Below, in pieces: positions 16,926 through 26,507 of a DNA stretch of 64,000 nucleotides. The position numbers and the translations under genes are program-made. Source of the DNA: Alsobacter metallidurans (lineage in GTDB: Bacteria; Pseudomonadota; Alphaproteobacteria; Rhizobiales; Beijerinckiaceae); NCBI RefSeq assembly GCF_014636935.1, contig NZ_BMES01000001.1, forward strand, positions 1,679,782-1,743,781. Reading direction: 5' to 3'. Numbering within the stretch: position 1 is the stretch's first letter; each line of letters begins with the position of its first letter. The notes beneath the pieces are model-generated. The model did no database searches and was not told the origin of the DNA. It saw nothing but the letters and a program-made list of their open reading frames with translations.

Positions 16926-17982
16926 CGTCTTCGTCGTAGTCGGCGGTCGCCTCGGTTCCGACCAGGTCCCAAATGTCGAAGGGCGACCGGCCGTCGCCGG
17001 GCCGCTTTGTCGTGATCGCGTCGAGGGTCAGCCGTTCGCCCCTGGCGATCGGCCGCGCCGCCACGATGGATTTGCGCGCAACCGGGATGTTTGGAACCTC
17101 CGACGCCCGGGGCGTTTTCAGGCCATCTCCGAGCGAGGCTGAAATTTCACGCACGCCGTCCACCAACTGCTTGAGCTCGCCCGGCTCCAGCGAGGCGGCG
17201 TGGTCCGGGCCCGGTCGCGTCCGGTCCAGCGTGAAATGCTTTTCGATCGCCACCGCGCCCAGCGCCGCGGCCGCGAGCGACACGTTGATGCCGAGACAGT
17301 GGTCCGAGTAGCCGACCGGCAACCCGAAAGCGGCCCGCAGCGTCGCCATGGCGCCGAGATTGGCGTCGGCGGCCGGCGCCGGATACTGCGTCGTGCACTG
17401 CAGCAGCGTGACGTTGCGGCGCAAAGCCTCCCAGGCCGCCGCATCAGACAACGCCCGCGCAAACGCCGCCCGGTTGGGCTCGCGGCCAAGGTAGCCGACC
17501 GCCAGCGCGGCCAGCGCCAATTCGACTTCGCCCAGGTTCGCCATGCCGGTGGACAGGACCACGGGACGGCCGGTGCGTCCCACGGCCACGAGCAGCGGCG
17601 CATTGGTGACCTCGCCAGAGCCGAGCTTCAACTGCGGCAGGCGCAGGTCGTCAGACAGGAAGGCGAGGCTCTCCAGGTCGAACGGCGTGGACAGGAAGCC
17701 GATGCCCCGCTCGGCCGCGTGCTTCACCAGCCGGCGATGCGCGTCATGCCCGAGCTCCAGGCGGCGCAGCATGTCGCGCTGGCTTTCGCCGGCGCCGGTC
17801 GCCACTTTCTGGTAGGCGGCCTTCTCGGCCTTGCGGCTGGCGAGCTTGTCGGCCGAGAAGGTCTGGAACTTCACCACGTCCGCGCCCGCGTCGGCGGCGG
17901 CGTCCACGAGCGCCACGGCGGCGTCAAAGTCGCCGTCGTGGTTCACGCCGGCCTCGGCGATGATCAGCGTCTTGCGGCTCAT
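16912..17982 (-). CDS. legI: N,N'-diacetyllegionaminate synthase (LegI/NeuB)
   Basis: 356 aa. All expected NeuB motifs are present: GVNHDGD (12-18), VKFQTF (37-42), LKLGSGEVTN (118-127), LSTGMANL, LQCTTQYP, SDH (226-228), EKHF (247-250) and GPDH (258-261), then an SAF domain (about 298-350, KSIVAARPI). The enzyme condenses PEP with 2,4-diacetamido-2,4,6-trideoxymannose. Legionaminic rather than sialic acid is inferred from the adjacent LegB/LegC/LegH set. Its ATG overlaps the legG stop (ATGA). Confidence 0.9.
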   Translation of the reverse strand: MSRKTLIIAEAGVNHDGDFDAAVALVDAAADAGADVVKFQTFSADKLASRKAEKAAYQKVATGAGESQRDMLRRLELGHDAHRRLVKHAAERGIGFLSTPFDLESLAFLSDDLRLPQLKLGSGEVTNAPLLVAVGRTGRPVVLSTGMANLGEVELALAALAVGYLGREPNRAAFARALSDAAAWEALRRNVTLLQCTTQYPAPAADANLGAMATLRAAFGLPVGYSDHCLGINVSLAAAALGAVAIEKHFTLDRTRPGPDHAASLEPGELKQLVDGVREISASLGDGLKTPRASEVPNIPVARKSIVAARPIARGERLTLDAITTKRPGDGRSPFDIWDLVGTEATADYDEDDAIR

Positions 17983-19118
17983 GGCGCGTCTCCGGCCGGT
18001 TTGCGCAGCAGGTCGCGCGGCCGCTCGATGGCGGCGATCACGTCGGCGATGCGGGCGGAGGACCGCCCGTCGCCATAGGGGTTGACCGCCCCGCTCGCGT
18101 CCATGGCAAGCGCCTGCGCGATGGCGGCCGCGATGGCGTCGCGGGTGGGCGCGCAATGCACCACCGACGACGCCCGAAGCCGGCCCTTCTGCCGGTCGCC
18201 GACGTCCACGGTCGGCTTGCCGAAGCTCGGGACCTCGTAGAGCCCGCTGGACGAATTGCCCACCACGGCGTCCGCCGCCGCCACGGCCGAAAAATACAGC
18301 CGCGACCCCAGCGAGCCGCGATGCACGGCGTTGGGGCGCCTGGCGCAGAAGGCCGCGATGTCCCGGTCCAGCGTCGCGCCGTCAGGGTCAGCGTTGACCC
18401 CCGTGAAAACGAGGCCGAACTCCGGGCCAAGACGGCCCAACGTATCCAGCAGCGCCGCGAGCTCGGCGCGCGAGCTGTCCGACAGGGTCACGGGATGAAA
18501 CGTCACCACCAGCAGCTTTGGCGTTGGCGGGAGGCCGAGCGCCGCAAAGGTCTCGTCGCGGGTGAGGAGGGCGGTGGCCCTGATGCGATCGATGCCAGGG
18601 CTGCCGACTGCGTGGACGCGCCCGGCCGGCTCGCCCATCGCCCGGACGCGTGCGGCGGCCTCTTCGGTGGTGGTGAAGTGCAAGCTCGCCATCTTGGTGA
18701 TGGCGTGCCGGATGGCGTCGTCCATCGCGCCTTCGGTGATGTCGCCGCCCGCGATGTGCGCGACCGGGATCCGCATCACCAGCGCGGCCGAGACGGCTGC
18801 CAGGATCTCGTAGCGGTCGCCGAGCACGAGCAGCAAGTCTGGCGCGAGCCTGCCGAGCGTTTCGGCCAGACCGATCTGCAGCAGCCCCATCGCCTTCGCG
18901 GCGGCAGCGCCCGTGTCGGCGGCGAGCAGGATGTCGACTGTGTCGGCGGGCTCGAAGCCGTCCTGCCGAATGGCCTCCAGCGTATTGGCGGGGCCGAGAT
19001 GCTGCCCGGTGGCGATCACCGACACGCGCAGGCCCCGGTCCGCCAGCGCCCGCGCGGGGCCGGCCAGCAGCCCCCAGTCGGCGCGGCTTCCGGTCACGAT
19101 GGCGACGTGCAGCGCCAT
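17979..19118 (-). CDS. legG: UDP/GDP-sugar 2-epimerase, hydrolysing (LegG/NeuC)
   Basis: 379 aa, full-length NeuC/LegG family. It starts HVAIVTGSRADWGLL and carries LVLGDRYEILAAVSAAL, VAHIAGGDITEGAMDDAIRH, FHPVTLSD, GNSSSGLYEVPSFGKPTV and RQKGR, the last parts forming the nucleotide-binding half of the GT-B fold. It releases the 2-epimerised free sugar used by LegI. The legC stop codon is directly adjacent to its ATG with no intervening base. Confidence 0.9.
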   Translation of the reverse strand: MALHVAIVTGSRADWGLLAGPARALADRGLRVSVIATGQHLGPANTLEAIRQDGFEPADTVDILLAADTGAAAAKAMGLLQIGLAETLGRLAPDLLLVLGDRYEILAAVSAALVMRIPVAHIAGGDITEGAMDDAIRHAITKMASLHFTTTEEAAARVRAMGEPAGRVHAVGSPGIDRIRATALLTRDETFAALGLPPTPKLLVVTFHPVTLSDSSRAELAALLDTLGRLGPEFGLVFTGVNADPDGATLDRDIAAFCARRPNAVHRGSLGSRLYFSAVAAADAVVGNSSSGLYEVPSFGKPTVDVGDRQKGRLRASSVVHCAPTRDAIAAAIAQALAMDASGAVNPYGDGRSSARIADVIAAIERPRDLLRKPAGDAP

Positions 19119-20294
19119 CTAGCGCAGCCCGTGCTTGGCCGAGGAAGGGATGTTGATCAGCCGCCGGCCAATGCTTTCGGCGACCGAGAGGTCGTCGCGC
19201 GGGCAGTCGCGGTACATGGACAGCTTGTGCATCACGGTCCAGACCGGCCGCGTCATCAGCCCGGCGTCGTTGGTGGCCTGCAGCACGCGGTCGCGCTCGG
19301 CCTCGTCGTCGGCGTCCAGCAGCACGGCGTTCAGCCAGTAGTTGGAGCGGGCGAAGGCCGGCTCGCGGAAGAACCGAAGCCCGGACACGCCCTCCAGCGC
19401 CTGCGCGTAGCGCTCGGCCAGCGCGCGCTTGGCGTCCAGGAACCCCGGGAGCTGCTCCAGCTGCGCCACGCCCAGCGCGGCGTTCAGATTGGGCAGGCGG
19501 TAGTTATAACCCAATTCGTCATGATCAAACGCCCAGCGGTGCGGGACCTTGGCCGTGGTGGTGAGGTGCTTCGCCCGCGCGCCCAGCACCGGATCATGCG
19601 TCAGAACCGCGCCGCCGCCGCCCGTGGTGACGATCTTGTTGCCGTTGAAGCTGAGCGTGCCGATGGGCGCCAGTGAGCCCGAGGGCCGGCCCTTGTAGAG
19701 CGTTCCCAGCGACTCGGTGGCGTCCTCGATCACCGGCAGGCCGAACTGTTCGGCGATGGCGTTCAGCCTGTCCATGTCCACCGGGTGCCCAAACGTGTGC
19801 ATGGGCACGATGGCGCGGATCGTCCGGCCGGTCTCGCGGTTCACCAGCACGCCGTCCCGGCGCGTCCCGATGCGCTCCAGATGACGGCCGAGCTTTGCGG
19901 GGTCCATGCCGAGCGTCAGCATCTCGGAATCGACGAGGTGCGGCACGGCCCCGCAATAGACCACCGCGTTCACGGTGGCCACGAAGGTGAGGGTGGGGAC
20001 GATCACTTCGTCGTCGGGCCGCACGCCCGCCACCAGCAGCGCCATATGCAGCGCCGCGGTGCCGTTCACGACCGCGACCGCCCGGCCGGCCCCGCAGGTC
20101 TCGGCCAGCCTGGCCTCGAAACCGTCCACGTACTGGCCGACCGACGAAACCCAACCGGTGTCGAGGCAGTCCTTCAGCAGCTCCCACTCACGGCCGGCGA
20201 AGCGCGGCTCATGCAGCGGGATCAACGCATCGGCGGGGCCGAGCACGCCCTTCAGGGCGTCGATAAGGCGGGAGTTGTCGACCGAGGTCATCAT
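19119..20294 (-). CDS. legC: LegC-family PLP aminotransferase
   Basis: 391 aa DegT/DnrJ/EryC1-type aminotransferase. The N-terminal IPLHEPRFAGREWELLKDCL is typical of LegC. Other motifs are NGTAALHMAL (phosphate binding), FGHPVDMD, EDATESLG, and the PLP lysine K220 in LSFNGNKIVTTGGGG. It transfers an amino group to the 4-keto sugar made by LegB. Two ATGs start the gene (20294 and 20291) after a GGAAGG-type site, and the second has better spacing. It is the first gene of the minus-strand block and diverges from legB. Confidence 0.9.
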   Translation of the reverse strand: MMTSVDNSRLIDALKGVLGPADALIPLHEPRFAGREWELLKDCLDTGWVSSVGQYVDGFEARLAETCGAGRAVAVVNGTAALHMALLVAGVRPDDEVIVPTLTFVATVNAVVYCGAVPHLVDSEMLTLGMDPAKLGRHLERIGTRRDGVLVNRETGRTIRAIVPMHTFGHPVDMDRLNAIAEQFGLPVIEDATESLGTLYKGRPSGSLAPIGTLSFNGNKIVTTGGGGAVLTHDPVLGARAKHLTTTAKVPHRWAFDHDELGYNYRLPNLNAALGVAQLEQLPGFLDAKRALAERYAQALEGVSGLRFFREPAFARSNYWLNAVLLDADDEAERDRVLQATNDAGLMTRPVWTVMHKLSMYRDCPRDDLSVAESIGRRLINIPSSAKHGLR

Positions 20295-20421
20295 GCCTTC
20301 CAGGTGGCATTCGACCTGCGAGGTACCGCGCCGCTTGCGGCGATGTCAATGAGCGCACCCCAAGGTTGATCCACCTTGCCTTCTCGGCTACTGCGGGCGT
20401 GCAACCGAAAGGAGCCTGCAG
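20295..20421. promoter_or_regulatory. Divergent intergenic promoter region legC/legB
   Basis: 127 bp between two divergent start codons, so it must hold promoters in both directions unless transcription enters from outside. No clear -35/-10 pair was recognised. The legB side carries a good ribosome binding site (AAAGGAG, about 20408-20414) placed 7 bases before the GTG start. The legC side has GGAAGG immediately upstream of the tandem ATGs. Confidence 0.5.
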
Positions 20422-21429
20422 GTGCGGTACCAGGGTCGGCGCGTGGTCGTGACGGGCGCGGATGGTTTCATCGGATCCCACGTCGTCGAAGCGCTTGTGG
20501 CCGAGGGCGCGGACGTCACCGCATTGGCGCTCTACAACGCCTTCGACAGCCACGGCTGGCTGGACGATCTCGCTCCGGATGTTCGCGCCAAGGTCAAGCT
20601 CGTGCGCGGCGACGTGCGCGACGGGGGCTTCATGATGCGGCTCCTCGCCGGGCAGGAGGTCTGCTTCCACCTCGCGGCGCTGATCGCCATCCCGTATTCC
20701 TATGACGCGCCGCAATCCTACGTGGCCACCAACGTGCAGGGCACGCTGAACGTCCTGGAGGCCGCCCGCGCACACGGCCTCGCCCGGGTGGTCCACACCT
20801 CGACGAGCGAGGTCTACGGCACGGCTCAGACCGAGCCCATGGACGAGACGCACCCGCTGCAGGGTCAGTCGCCTTATTCGGCCTCCAAAATCGGCGCCGA
20901 CATGATGGCGGAGGCTTACGCACGCTCGTTCGAGCTGCCCGTGGTGACGCTGCGGCCCTTCAACACCTTCGGCCCGCGCCAGAGCGAGCGCGCCGTGATC
21001 GCCTCGACGATCCGCCAGATCCTCGACCCCGCCTGCGAGGCGATCCGCCTGGGCGATCTGTCGCCGCGTCGCGACTTCACCTTCGTGACCGACACCGCTG
21101 AGGCCTTTCTCGCCGTCGGGCTCGCGGACGGCCTGCAGTTCGGCTCCGCGTACAATGGCGGCACCGGCCGCGCCGTCACGATTGGGCAGCTCGTCGAGAC
21201 GCTGCAGCGCGTCACCGGCTCCAACAAGCCGATCCAGAGCGAGGCGGCGCGCATGCGCCCGGCCGGCTCCGAGGTGCGGGCCTTGCTGGCCGATCACGCA
21301 CGGCTCACCGCCGCCACCGGCTGGGCGCCCAAGCTGAGCCTGGAGGACGGGCTGGCCAGCACGGTCGCGTGGTGGCGCGGCCGCCTGTCGGGCGGACGCG
21401 CGCGCTCCGCCACCGACTACGTCGTCTGA
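20422..21429 (+). CDS. legB: NAD-dependent 4,6-dehydratase (LegB)
   Basis: 335 aa extended SDR. Cofactor loop [10 protein letters not shown] (11-20), [12 protein letters not shown] (83-94), [10 protein letters not shown] (125-134), catalytic Y152-x3-K156 in [10 protein letters not shown], and [14 protein letters not shown]. LegB removes water from a nucleotide-linked GlcNAc to give the 4-keto-6-deoxy sugar that LegC aminates. It starts with GTG behind AAAGGAG. It is read away from the rest of the pathway, followed 20 bp later by a hexuronate epimerase gene. Confidence 0.9.
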   Translation: MRYQGRRVVVTGADGFIGSHVVEALVAEGADVTALALYNAFDSHGWLDDLAPDVRAKVKLVRGDVRDGGFMMRLLAGQEVCFHLAALIAIPYSYDAPQSYVATNVQGTLNVLEAARAHGLARVVHTSTSEVYGTAQTEPMDETHPLQGQSPYSASKIGADMMAEAYARSFELPVVTLRPFNTFGPRQSERAVIASTIRQILDPACEAIRLGDLSPRRDFTFVTDTAEAFLAVGLADGLQFGSAYNGGTGRAVTIGQLVETLQRVTGSNKPIQSEAARMRPAGSEVRALLADHARLTAATGWAPKLSLEDGLASTVAWWRGRLSGGRARSATDYVV

Positions 21430-21449
21430 CGCGCCACGGGAGTACGCCG

Positions 21450-22454
21450 ATGAAGATCCTCGTCACCGGCTCGGCCGGGTTCATCGGCTTTCACCTGGCC
21501 CGTCGCCTGCTGGCGGCCGGCCATTCGGTGGTCGGTCTCGACGGCATGACGGCCTATTACGACGTGCGGCTGAAAGAGCGGCGCGTCGCGCTGCTCAACC
21601 AGAACCCTGATTTCATCCAGCACGTGGTGATGCTGGAGGACATGGAGAGCATGGCCGCGGTGGTGCGCGAGGCCCGGCCCGACGCCATCTTCCATCTCGC
21701 GGCCCAAGCCGGCGTCCGCTACAGCCTCGAAAACCCGCGCGCTTACGTGGACGCCAACCTGGTCGGCACCTTCAACGTGCTGGAACTGGCGCGCGAGCTC
21801 GCCGTGAAGCACCTGCTGATGGCTTCCACGAGTTCGGTGTACGGCGCCAACACGGTGATGCCGTTCACCGAGGACCAGCGCGCCGACATGCCGATGACGC
21901 TCTACGCCGCGACCAAGCGGGCGACCGAGCACATGGCGCACAGCTACGCCCATCTGTGGGGCATCCCCACCACGATGCTGCGCTTCTTCACCGTATACGG
22001 GCCTTGGGGCCGGCCCGACATGGCGCTGTTCAAGTTCGCCAAGGCGATCCTGGACGGCGAGCCCATCGACATCTACGGCCAAGGCGCGATGCGACGCGAC
22101 TTCACCTATGTGACCGACCTCGTGGAGGCTATGGCGCGCTTGCTCGACGCCGTGCCGGCCGCGGCTGCCGACGAGGACGAGGCCAAGCTGACCGGCGCGT
22201 CGATCGCGGCGCCGTTTCGCGTGGTCAACATCGCGGGCGGCCAGCCGGTGGAGCTGATGGACTACATCGCCTGCCTGGAGCGGCATCTCGGCCGCCAGGC
22301 GCAGCGCAACTACATGCCCATGCAGCAGGGCGACGTGCCCGCCACCTTCGCCAACGCCGACCTGCTGGAGCGCCTCACGGGCTATCGACCATCGACGACC
22401 GTGGACCAGGGCGTAAAGGCCTTCGTCGACTGGTACGTCAACGAGTGGCGCTAG
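21450..22454 (+). CDS. UDP-glucuronate 4-epimerase-like (CapI/LspL family)
   Basis: 334 aa extended SDR. It begins [20 protein letters not shown], with [10 protein letters not shown] (typical of UDP-hexuronate epimerases), [19 protein letters not shown], catalytic YAATKRATE, and [16 protein letters not shown]. The ATG at 21450 follows GGGAG with good spacing. It probably makes UDP-galacturonate, or its N-acetylated equivalent together with the TviB-like enzyme nearby. Likely co-transcribed with legB. Confidence 0.85.
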   Translation: MKILVTGSAGFIGFHLARRLLAAGHSVVGLDGMTAYYDVRLKERRVALLNQNPDFIQHVVMLEDMESMAAVVREARPDAIFHLAAQAGVRYSLENPRAYVDANLVGTFNVLELARELAVKHLLMASTSSVYGANTVMPFTEDQRADMPMTLYAATKRATEHMAHSYAHLWGIPTTMLRFFTVYGPWGRPDMALFKFAKAILDGEPIDIYGQGAMRRDFTYVTDLVEAMARLLDAVPAAAADEDEAKLTGASIAAPFRVVNIAGGQPVELMDYIACLERHLGRQAQRNYMPMQQGDVPATFANADLLERLTGYRPSTTVDQGVKAFVDWYVNEWR

Positions 22455-22470
22455 GGGGCAGGGCGCGCTC

Positions 22471-22555
22471 CCGTCATCGCGAGCGCAGCGGAGCAATCCA
22501 GCCTGGAAGCCCGGCAATCAGGCGGGATTGGTTCGCCTTCGGCTCGCAATGACGG
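22471..22555. repeat. Intergenic palindromic repeat (REP-like)
   Basis: Between two convergent genes. The left arm (22471-22500, starting CCGTCATCGCGAGCGCAGCG) and right arm (22525-22555, ending GGCTCGCAATGACGG) are imperfect inverted copies. Similar elements are widely scattered in alphaproteobacterial genomes and can act as bidirectional terminators or mRNA stabilisers. Not a protein gene. Confidence 0.75.
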
Positions 22556-22602
22556 CGGGGCGCACGGGCCGGGAGGGCGCCTCCGGGGCTTCCTCGAACC
22601 CT

Positions 22603-23880
22603 TTAGAGCCTGAAGAGCTCCAGCCCGTCCGGCTTTGCGTCACGCGGCAGCGCGCCGCGCACGTCGATCACCGTCGTTGAGCCCGGCTTCAGGAGCGACT
22701 GCACGAGCGTCCAACCCTCGTTGACGAACTCCGCATGCGGCACAGCCAGGATCACGGCGTCGGCCGGCGTAAGCTGGTCCAATGGCGTCAGCGCCAGCCC
22801 ATACTCGTGCTCGGCGTCGCGCGGATCGGCGAGCGGATCGTGGATCTCGACCGCGACGCCAAAATTCTTCAGCTCCGCGACGATGTCGACCACCTTGGAG
22901 TTCCGGGTGTCCGGCACGTTTTCCTTGAAGGTCAGGCCCAGCACCGTGACTGTCGGGTTGGCCTTGCCGGCCGCCAGCATCATGCGGATGCACTCGCGCG
23001 CAACGCGTTGGCCGACGCCGTCATTGATGCGGCGTCCCGCGAGGATCACCTCGGGATGGCACCCGGCGCGCTCGGCCCGGTAGGTGAGGTAATAGGGATC
23101 CACGCCGATGCAGTGCCCACCGACGAGGCCAGGGCTGAAGGGCAGGAAGTTCCACTTGGTGCGCGCCGCCGTCAGCACGTCGCCGGTGTCGATGCCGAGC
23201 TGCTGGAAGATCACCGACAGCTCGTTCATGAACGCGATATTGAGGTCGCGCTGCGTATTCTCGATCACCTTCGCGGCCTCGGCCACCTTGATGGACGGCG
23301 CCTTGTGAACGCCCGCCTTCACGACGGAGCCATAGACCGCCGCGATGATGGAGAGGCTCTCGGCGTCCTGCCCGGACACCACCTTGGTGATGGTTTCGAA
23401 GCGATGCTCCTTGTCGCCAGGGTTGATGCGCTCGGGCGAGTAGCCGACCCGGAAATCCGGCCCGCAGCGCAGGCCCGAAACGCGCTCCAGCACGGGCACG
23501 CAGTCTTCCTCGGTGGCGCCGGGATAGACCGTGGATTCGTAAACGACGATGCCGCCCGTCTTCAGGGCGCGACCCACCGTTTCGGACGCCTTGAGCACGG
23601 CCCCAAGGTCCGGCCGGCGCGCGTCGTCGATTGGGGTCGGCACCGTGACGATGAAAAAATCAGCATCCGCGAGATCGGCCGGATCGGCGGTGAGCCGCAG
23701 GGCGCGCAAATCGGCGGCTTCAACCTCGCGCGTGCGGTCATGCCCGGCGGCGAGCTCCGCGATCCGCTTGCGGTCAATGTCGAAACCGATCACCTGGGCT
23801 CCGGCCCGCGCGAACGACGCCGCGACCGGCAGGCCCACGTAGCCGAGGCCTATAACAGCGATCCTGCGATCATGCTCCAC
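22603..23880 (-). CDS. tviB: UDP-N-acetyl-glucosamine/galactosamine 6-dehydrogenase (TviB/WbpO-like)
   Basis: 425 aa UDP-sugar dehydrogenase. N-terminal IAVIGLGYVGLPVAASFARAG, then VTVPTPIDDARRPDL, YESTVYPGATEEDCVP, GYSPERINPGDKEH and KVIENTQRDLNIAFMNELS. The catalytic Cys is in GLVGGHCIGVDPYYLT, and LGLTFKENVPDTRNSKVVD lies in the C-terminal domain. This sequence type oxidises C6 of UDP-GlcNAc or UDP-GalNAc, as in Vi antigen synthesis. Convergent with the epimerase gene, which could act on its product. Confidence 0.88.
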   Translation of the reverse strand: MEHDRRIAVIGLGYVGLPVAASFARAGAQVIGFDIDRKRIAELAAGHDRTREVEAADLRALRLTADPADLADADFFIVTVPTPIDDARRPDLGAVLKASETVGRALKTGGIVVYESTVYPGATEEDCVPVLERVSGLRCGPDFRVGYSPERINPGDKEHRFETITKVVSGQDAESLSIIAAVYGSVVKAGVHKAPSIKVAEAAKVIENTQRDLNIAFMNELSVIFQQLGIDTGDVLTAARTKWNFLPFSPGLVGGHCIGVDPYYLTYRAERAGCHPEVILAGRRINDGVGQRVARECIRMMLAAGKANPTVTVLGLTFKENVPDTRNSKVVDIVAELKNFGVAVEIHDPLADPRDAEHEYGLALTPLDQLTPADAVILAVPHAEFVNEGWTLVQSLLKPGSTTVIDVRGALPRDAKPDGLELFRL

Positions 23881-23910
23881 GGCGGCGCCTTTCTGCTTGG
23901 GAGCCGTGCC

Positions 23911-25188
23911 TTATCGCCCCGGGCCCGTCGCCGCAAGCGTGTCCGCGTAGCCCGGTGGGCGTTCCGGTTGCAGACGTGGGAATAGCAGGACCGCGGCCGC
24001 GACCGCCGCGATCCACCAGCCCTGCCACGCGCCATGGCTTTCCATCGCTATCGCCAGCACGGCGACCGCGCAGGCCGCCCGCTCCGGCAACAATTGATTG
24101 GGCAGGCGCGCCAGCCGCAGGCCGACAAGCCCGAGCAGAACGATGCTGATCAGCGCGCCCGGAAGCCCGAGCTCCGTCCAGGCCTGCAACAACGCGTCAT
24201 GGGGATGGCCCACCGCCAGCATCGCGCGGTGCCGCTCCGGCACTTCGATTGCGACTGGATCCTTGTCGAGCTTCGGCGACGACCCGAAGCCCGTCCCGGT
24301 CGCGAGCCTGCGCACCGCCACCTCGCCGAAGGTGATCCAGATGTCGACCCGTTCCCGCGCGTGCGCGGAGCTCAGCGCCGACATGCCGCTTTCGGGAATC
24401 GCGCGCGACAGCGCCAGCCCGAACACCGGCTGAACCGCCATCGCGAGCACCAGTACAGGGGCGGCGAGCGCCTTGACGAGGCGCGGGGCTGCGAGCGCCA
24501 TCATGAAGGCGGCGGCGCCAACGAGCACGGAGAGTTTCGAGGTGCCGCTGGTGGACGCGAGCGCCCCCGCGGCGACCACCGCGAAGGTCGCCAACGCCAG
24601 CCCGTTGCGCCCCTGCGCGCGCATCGCAGCGGCCAGCGGCCAGAACAGCAGGGTGGCTGTCACGATCGGGCGGTTCATCACGTAATCTTCGAGCCGGCCG
24701 CCCCAGAGACGCCGCATCGGGAAATCGAAGTGGATCTCCACCGCGAGAACCAGCGTCACCAGCGCGAGCGAGACGGCCAGCGCCGGCGTCGCCCAGCCGG
24801 GGAGAGAGCGGGGTAGCGCGGCGGCGAGCAGGGTTGCGGCCGCCAGCGGCGCGATCAACTCGCCAAAAGCCGCCACCGATGACCGCTGATCGACGCTCCA
24901 CAGGATGGTGACAAGCGCCCAGACCAGAAACGCAAATCCGGCCCAGGCTTCGGGTGTGCGCAGCATAGCGCCAAGCGAGGCGCCGAGCGCGGGCGCGCCC
25001 GAGCGAACCAGCGCGGCCGCGAGCGCGAGGGCTGCCGCGATCCCTAAAACGAGCGGAGACGACCGGTTGGCGAACGCCATCAGCACCGGCAGCACCACCA
25101 CGAGGCAAGCCGTCGCGAGATCGGCCAGCAAGGCCCCGCGTGCGCCGGCAGGGGCTGGTTCGGCCGTGCGGGGGAAGGAAGCGACCAT
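23911..25188 (-). CDS. O-antigen ligase/polymerase family protein (WaaL/Wzy-like)
   Basis: 425 aa with about eleven to twelve hydrophobic segments. A large periplasmic stretch (about 270-350) ends in the O-antigen ligase-type motif GHPHDALLQAWTELGLPGAL. The family joins undecaprenyl-linked glycan to lipid A core, to other repeats (polymerase) or to proteins. Which acceptor is used cannot be told from sequence. It lies 30 bp downstream of the tviB-like gene. Confidence 0.8.
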   Translation of the reverse strand: MVASFPRTAEPAPAGARGALLADLATACLVVVLPVLMAFANRSSPLVLGIAAALALAAALVRSGAPALGASLGAMLRTPEAWAGFAFLVWALVTILWSVDQRSSVAAFGELIAPLAAATLLAAALPRSLPGWATPALAVSLALVTLVLAVEIHFDFPMRRLWGGRLEDYVMNRPIVTATLLFWPLAAAMRAQGRNGLALATFAVVAAGALASTSGTSKLSVLVGAAAFMMALAAPRLVKALAAPVLVLAMAVQPVFGLALSRAIPESGMSALSSAHARERVDIWITFGEVAVRRLATGTGFGSSPKLDKDPVAIEVPERHRAMLAVGHPHDALLQAWTELGLPGALISIVLLGLVGLRLARLPNQLLPERAACAVAVLAIAMESHGAWQGWWIAAVAAAVLLFPRLQPERPPGYADTLAATGPGR

Positions 25189-25256
25189 GCGTCAGGGCTC
25201 CAAGCGGTTCCGCGTTATGAAGCTTGATCGCAGCCTGCGCAATTCGTGTTCAAGCG

Positions 25257-26348
25257 TCATGAACCTGAATGGCCGCTCCACGCCGGCACTTTGTAGAAGC
25301 CGTCCGGATCGTCCCGGCCCGTCGTCCAAGCGTCGGCGAGGCCCTGCTCGATCCGTCGCGCGATCGGCAGCCGATAATGCAAATGGTCCCAGAAGTTGGC
25401 GTCGTCCCGGGTGATCGGGTTCGGCAACCGGAAGTCGACCATTGTCGCGCCCCTGGCGAGCGCGATCGCGGCGACCCGCGCCTTGCATTCCTCCATCCGA
25501 GCGCCCTCACGGCTGGCCGCAGGATAGATCCCGGCCGCGTGGGCCGGCGGAAACACTACGAGGCGGACGGCGCCGGCGGGCGTTCGGGCCAAAAGGTTGT
25601 CCAGCCATGCGAGCGCCGGGAGCCGGATGGTCGTGCGGTCTACGCCAGCGGCGGGCGGCGCATCTGAGGGAGCCTCCCGCCGGAATCCGGTGTCGCCATA
25701 GATATGGAGGCGGGCGCGCCCGAGATCATAGGCGCGCTCGTCGGGCGTGAAGACCTCGTAGCCGTTCAGCGGCAGGCGCGGCGCCATCAGGCCCATCCGG
25801 TGGAGAGCCAGCCGCCACGCGATTTCGATCGATCGGAGGTTGAAGAGATGGCGCCAATCGTTCCAGGGGTTCGCGTCGTAGAGGCTGTCGGGGAACCCCC
25901 GCGACGTGATTCGCTTGTCGGGGCTGTCGGCGTCCTGGGCGCACCAAAGCGGATCGATCCCGAAGATCGCCAGCCGGGCTTGCGGCGTTTCGCGCAGGAA
26001 GAGGTTGGCAATTTGCGCCTGCTCCCAGGCGGTAGCCGAGTTCATCGCGAGATTGGCCGTGCGCGCGCCGAAGGCCAGATCGAGCCGGCTGGGATCCAGC
26101 AGTCTCACCGTCGAGGTGCCGAATACGGCCCCGTCGAACAGGTGCGTCCGGATTACCTGCGGGTACATGTAGCGCTGGTTGAGGTCCATCAGCGCCGGAG
26201 CGCCGCTGCGCTTGAGCGGCATGGCCCCGTAGGGATCAAACGCCGCAAGCGCGCCGCCGAGCACTACCCCGATCAGCGCGAGCGCGGCGAAAAATCCCGC
26301 CAGCAGCTTTCGCCAGGGATGCGCCGGTCTCGATGCGCTGCTCGTCAT
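25257..26348 (-). CDS. Membrane-anchored SGNH/DltD-like protein, function unknown
   Basis: 363 aa. One N-terminal membrane segment (about 15-38) and a large exported domain. It contains FGTSTVRLLDP (nucleophile-like GxS/T block), LAMNSATAWEQ, IFGIDPLWC and, near the end, DDANFWDHLHYR with a D-x-x-H pair. The order is that of SGNH-fold esterases or acyltransferases such as DltD/AlgJ types. Next to O-antigen genes and two acyltransferases it may complete or remove O-acyl groups in the periplasm. Not assignable to a named family by eye. Confidence 0.6.
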   Translation of the reverse strand: MTSSASRPAHPWRKLLAGFFAALALIGVVLGGALAAFDPYGAMPLKRSGAPALMDLNQRYMYPQVIRTHLFDGAVFGTSTVRLLDPSRLDLAFGARTANLAMNSATAWEQAQIANLFLRETPQARLAIFGIDPLWCAQDADSPDKRITSRGFPDSLYDANPWNDWRHLFNLRSIEIAWRLALHRMGLMAPRLPLNGYEVFTPDERAYDLGRARLHIYGDTGFRREAPSDAPPAAGVDRTTIRLPALAWLDNLLARTPAGAVRLVVFPPAHAAGIYPAASREGARMEECKARVAAIALARGATMVDFRLPNPITRDDANFWDHLHYRLPIARRIEQGLADAWTTGRDDPDGFYKVPAWSGHSGS

Positions 26349-26413
26349 TGTCCCCGCCGCGAGGCTCCGTGGTTGACGCGGTCACGGAGGCGACCGGCAG
26401 TCGCCTCCGCATG

Positions 26414-26445
26414 AAAAAGCGTCCGACCTGAGGAGGTCGGACGCT
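26414..26445 (-). terminator. Rho-independent terminator
   Basis: A perfect 12-bp stem (26418-26429 and 26434-26445, AGCGTCCGACCT) with a 4-base loop is followed on the minus strand by TTTTT. It lies about 60 bp after the stop of the secreted repeat protein gene and ends that transcript. Confidence 0.8.
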
Positions 26446-26507
26446 TCTGTGGGACAGATCGGCAGCCGGATCAAGCGCTGGCGCTCGCTCCGAAGCGGCG
26501 TCGTGTC

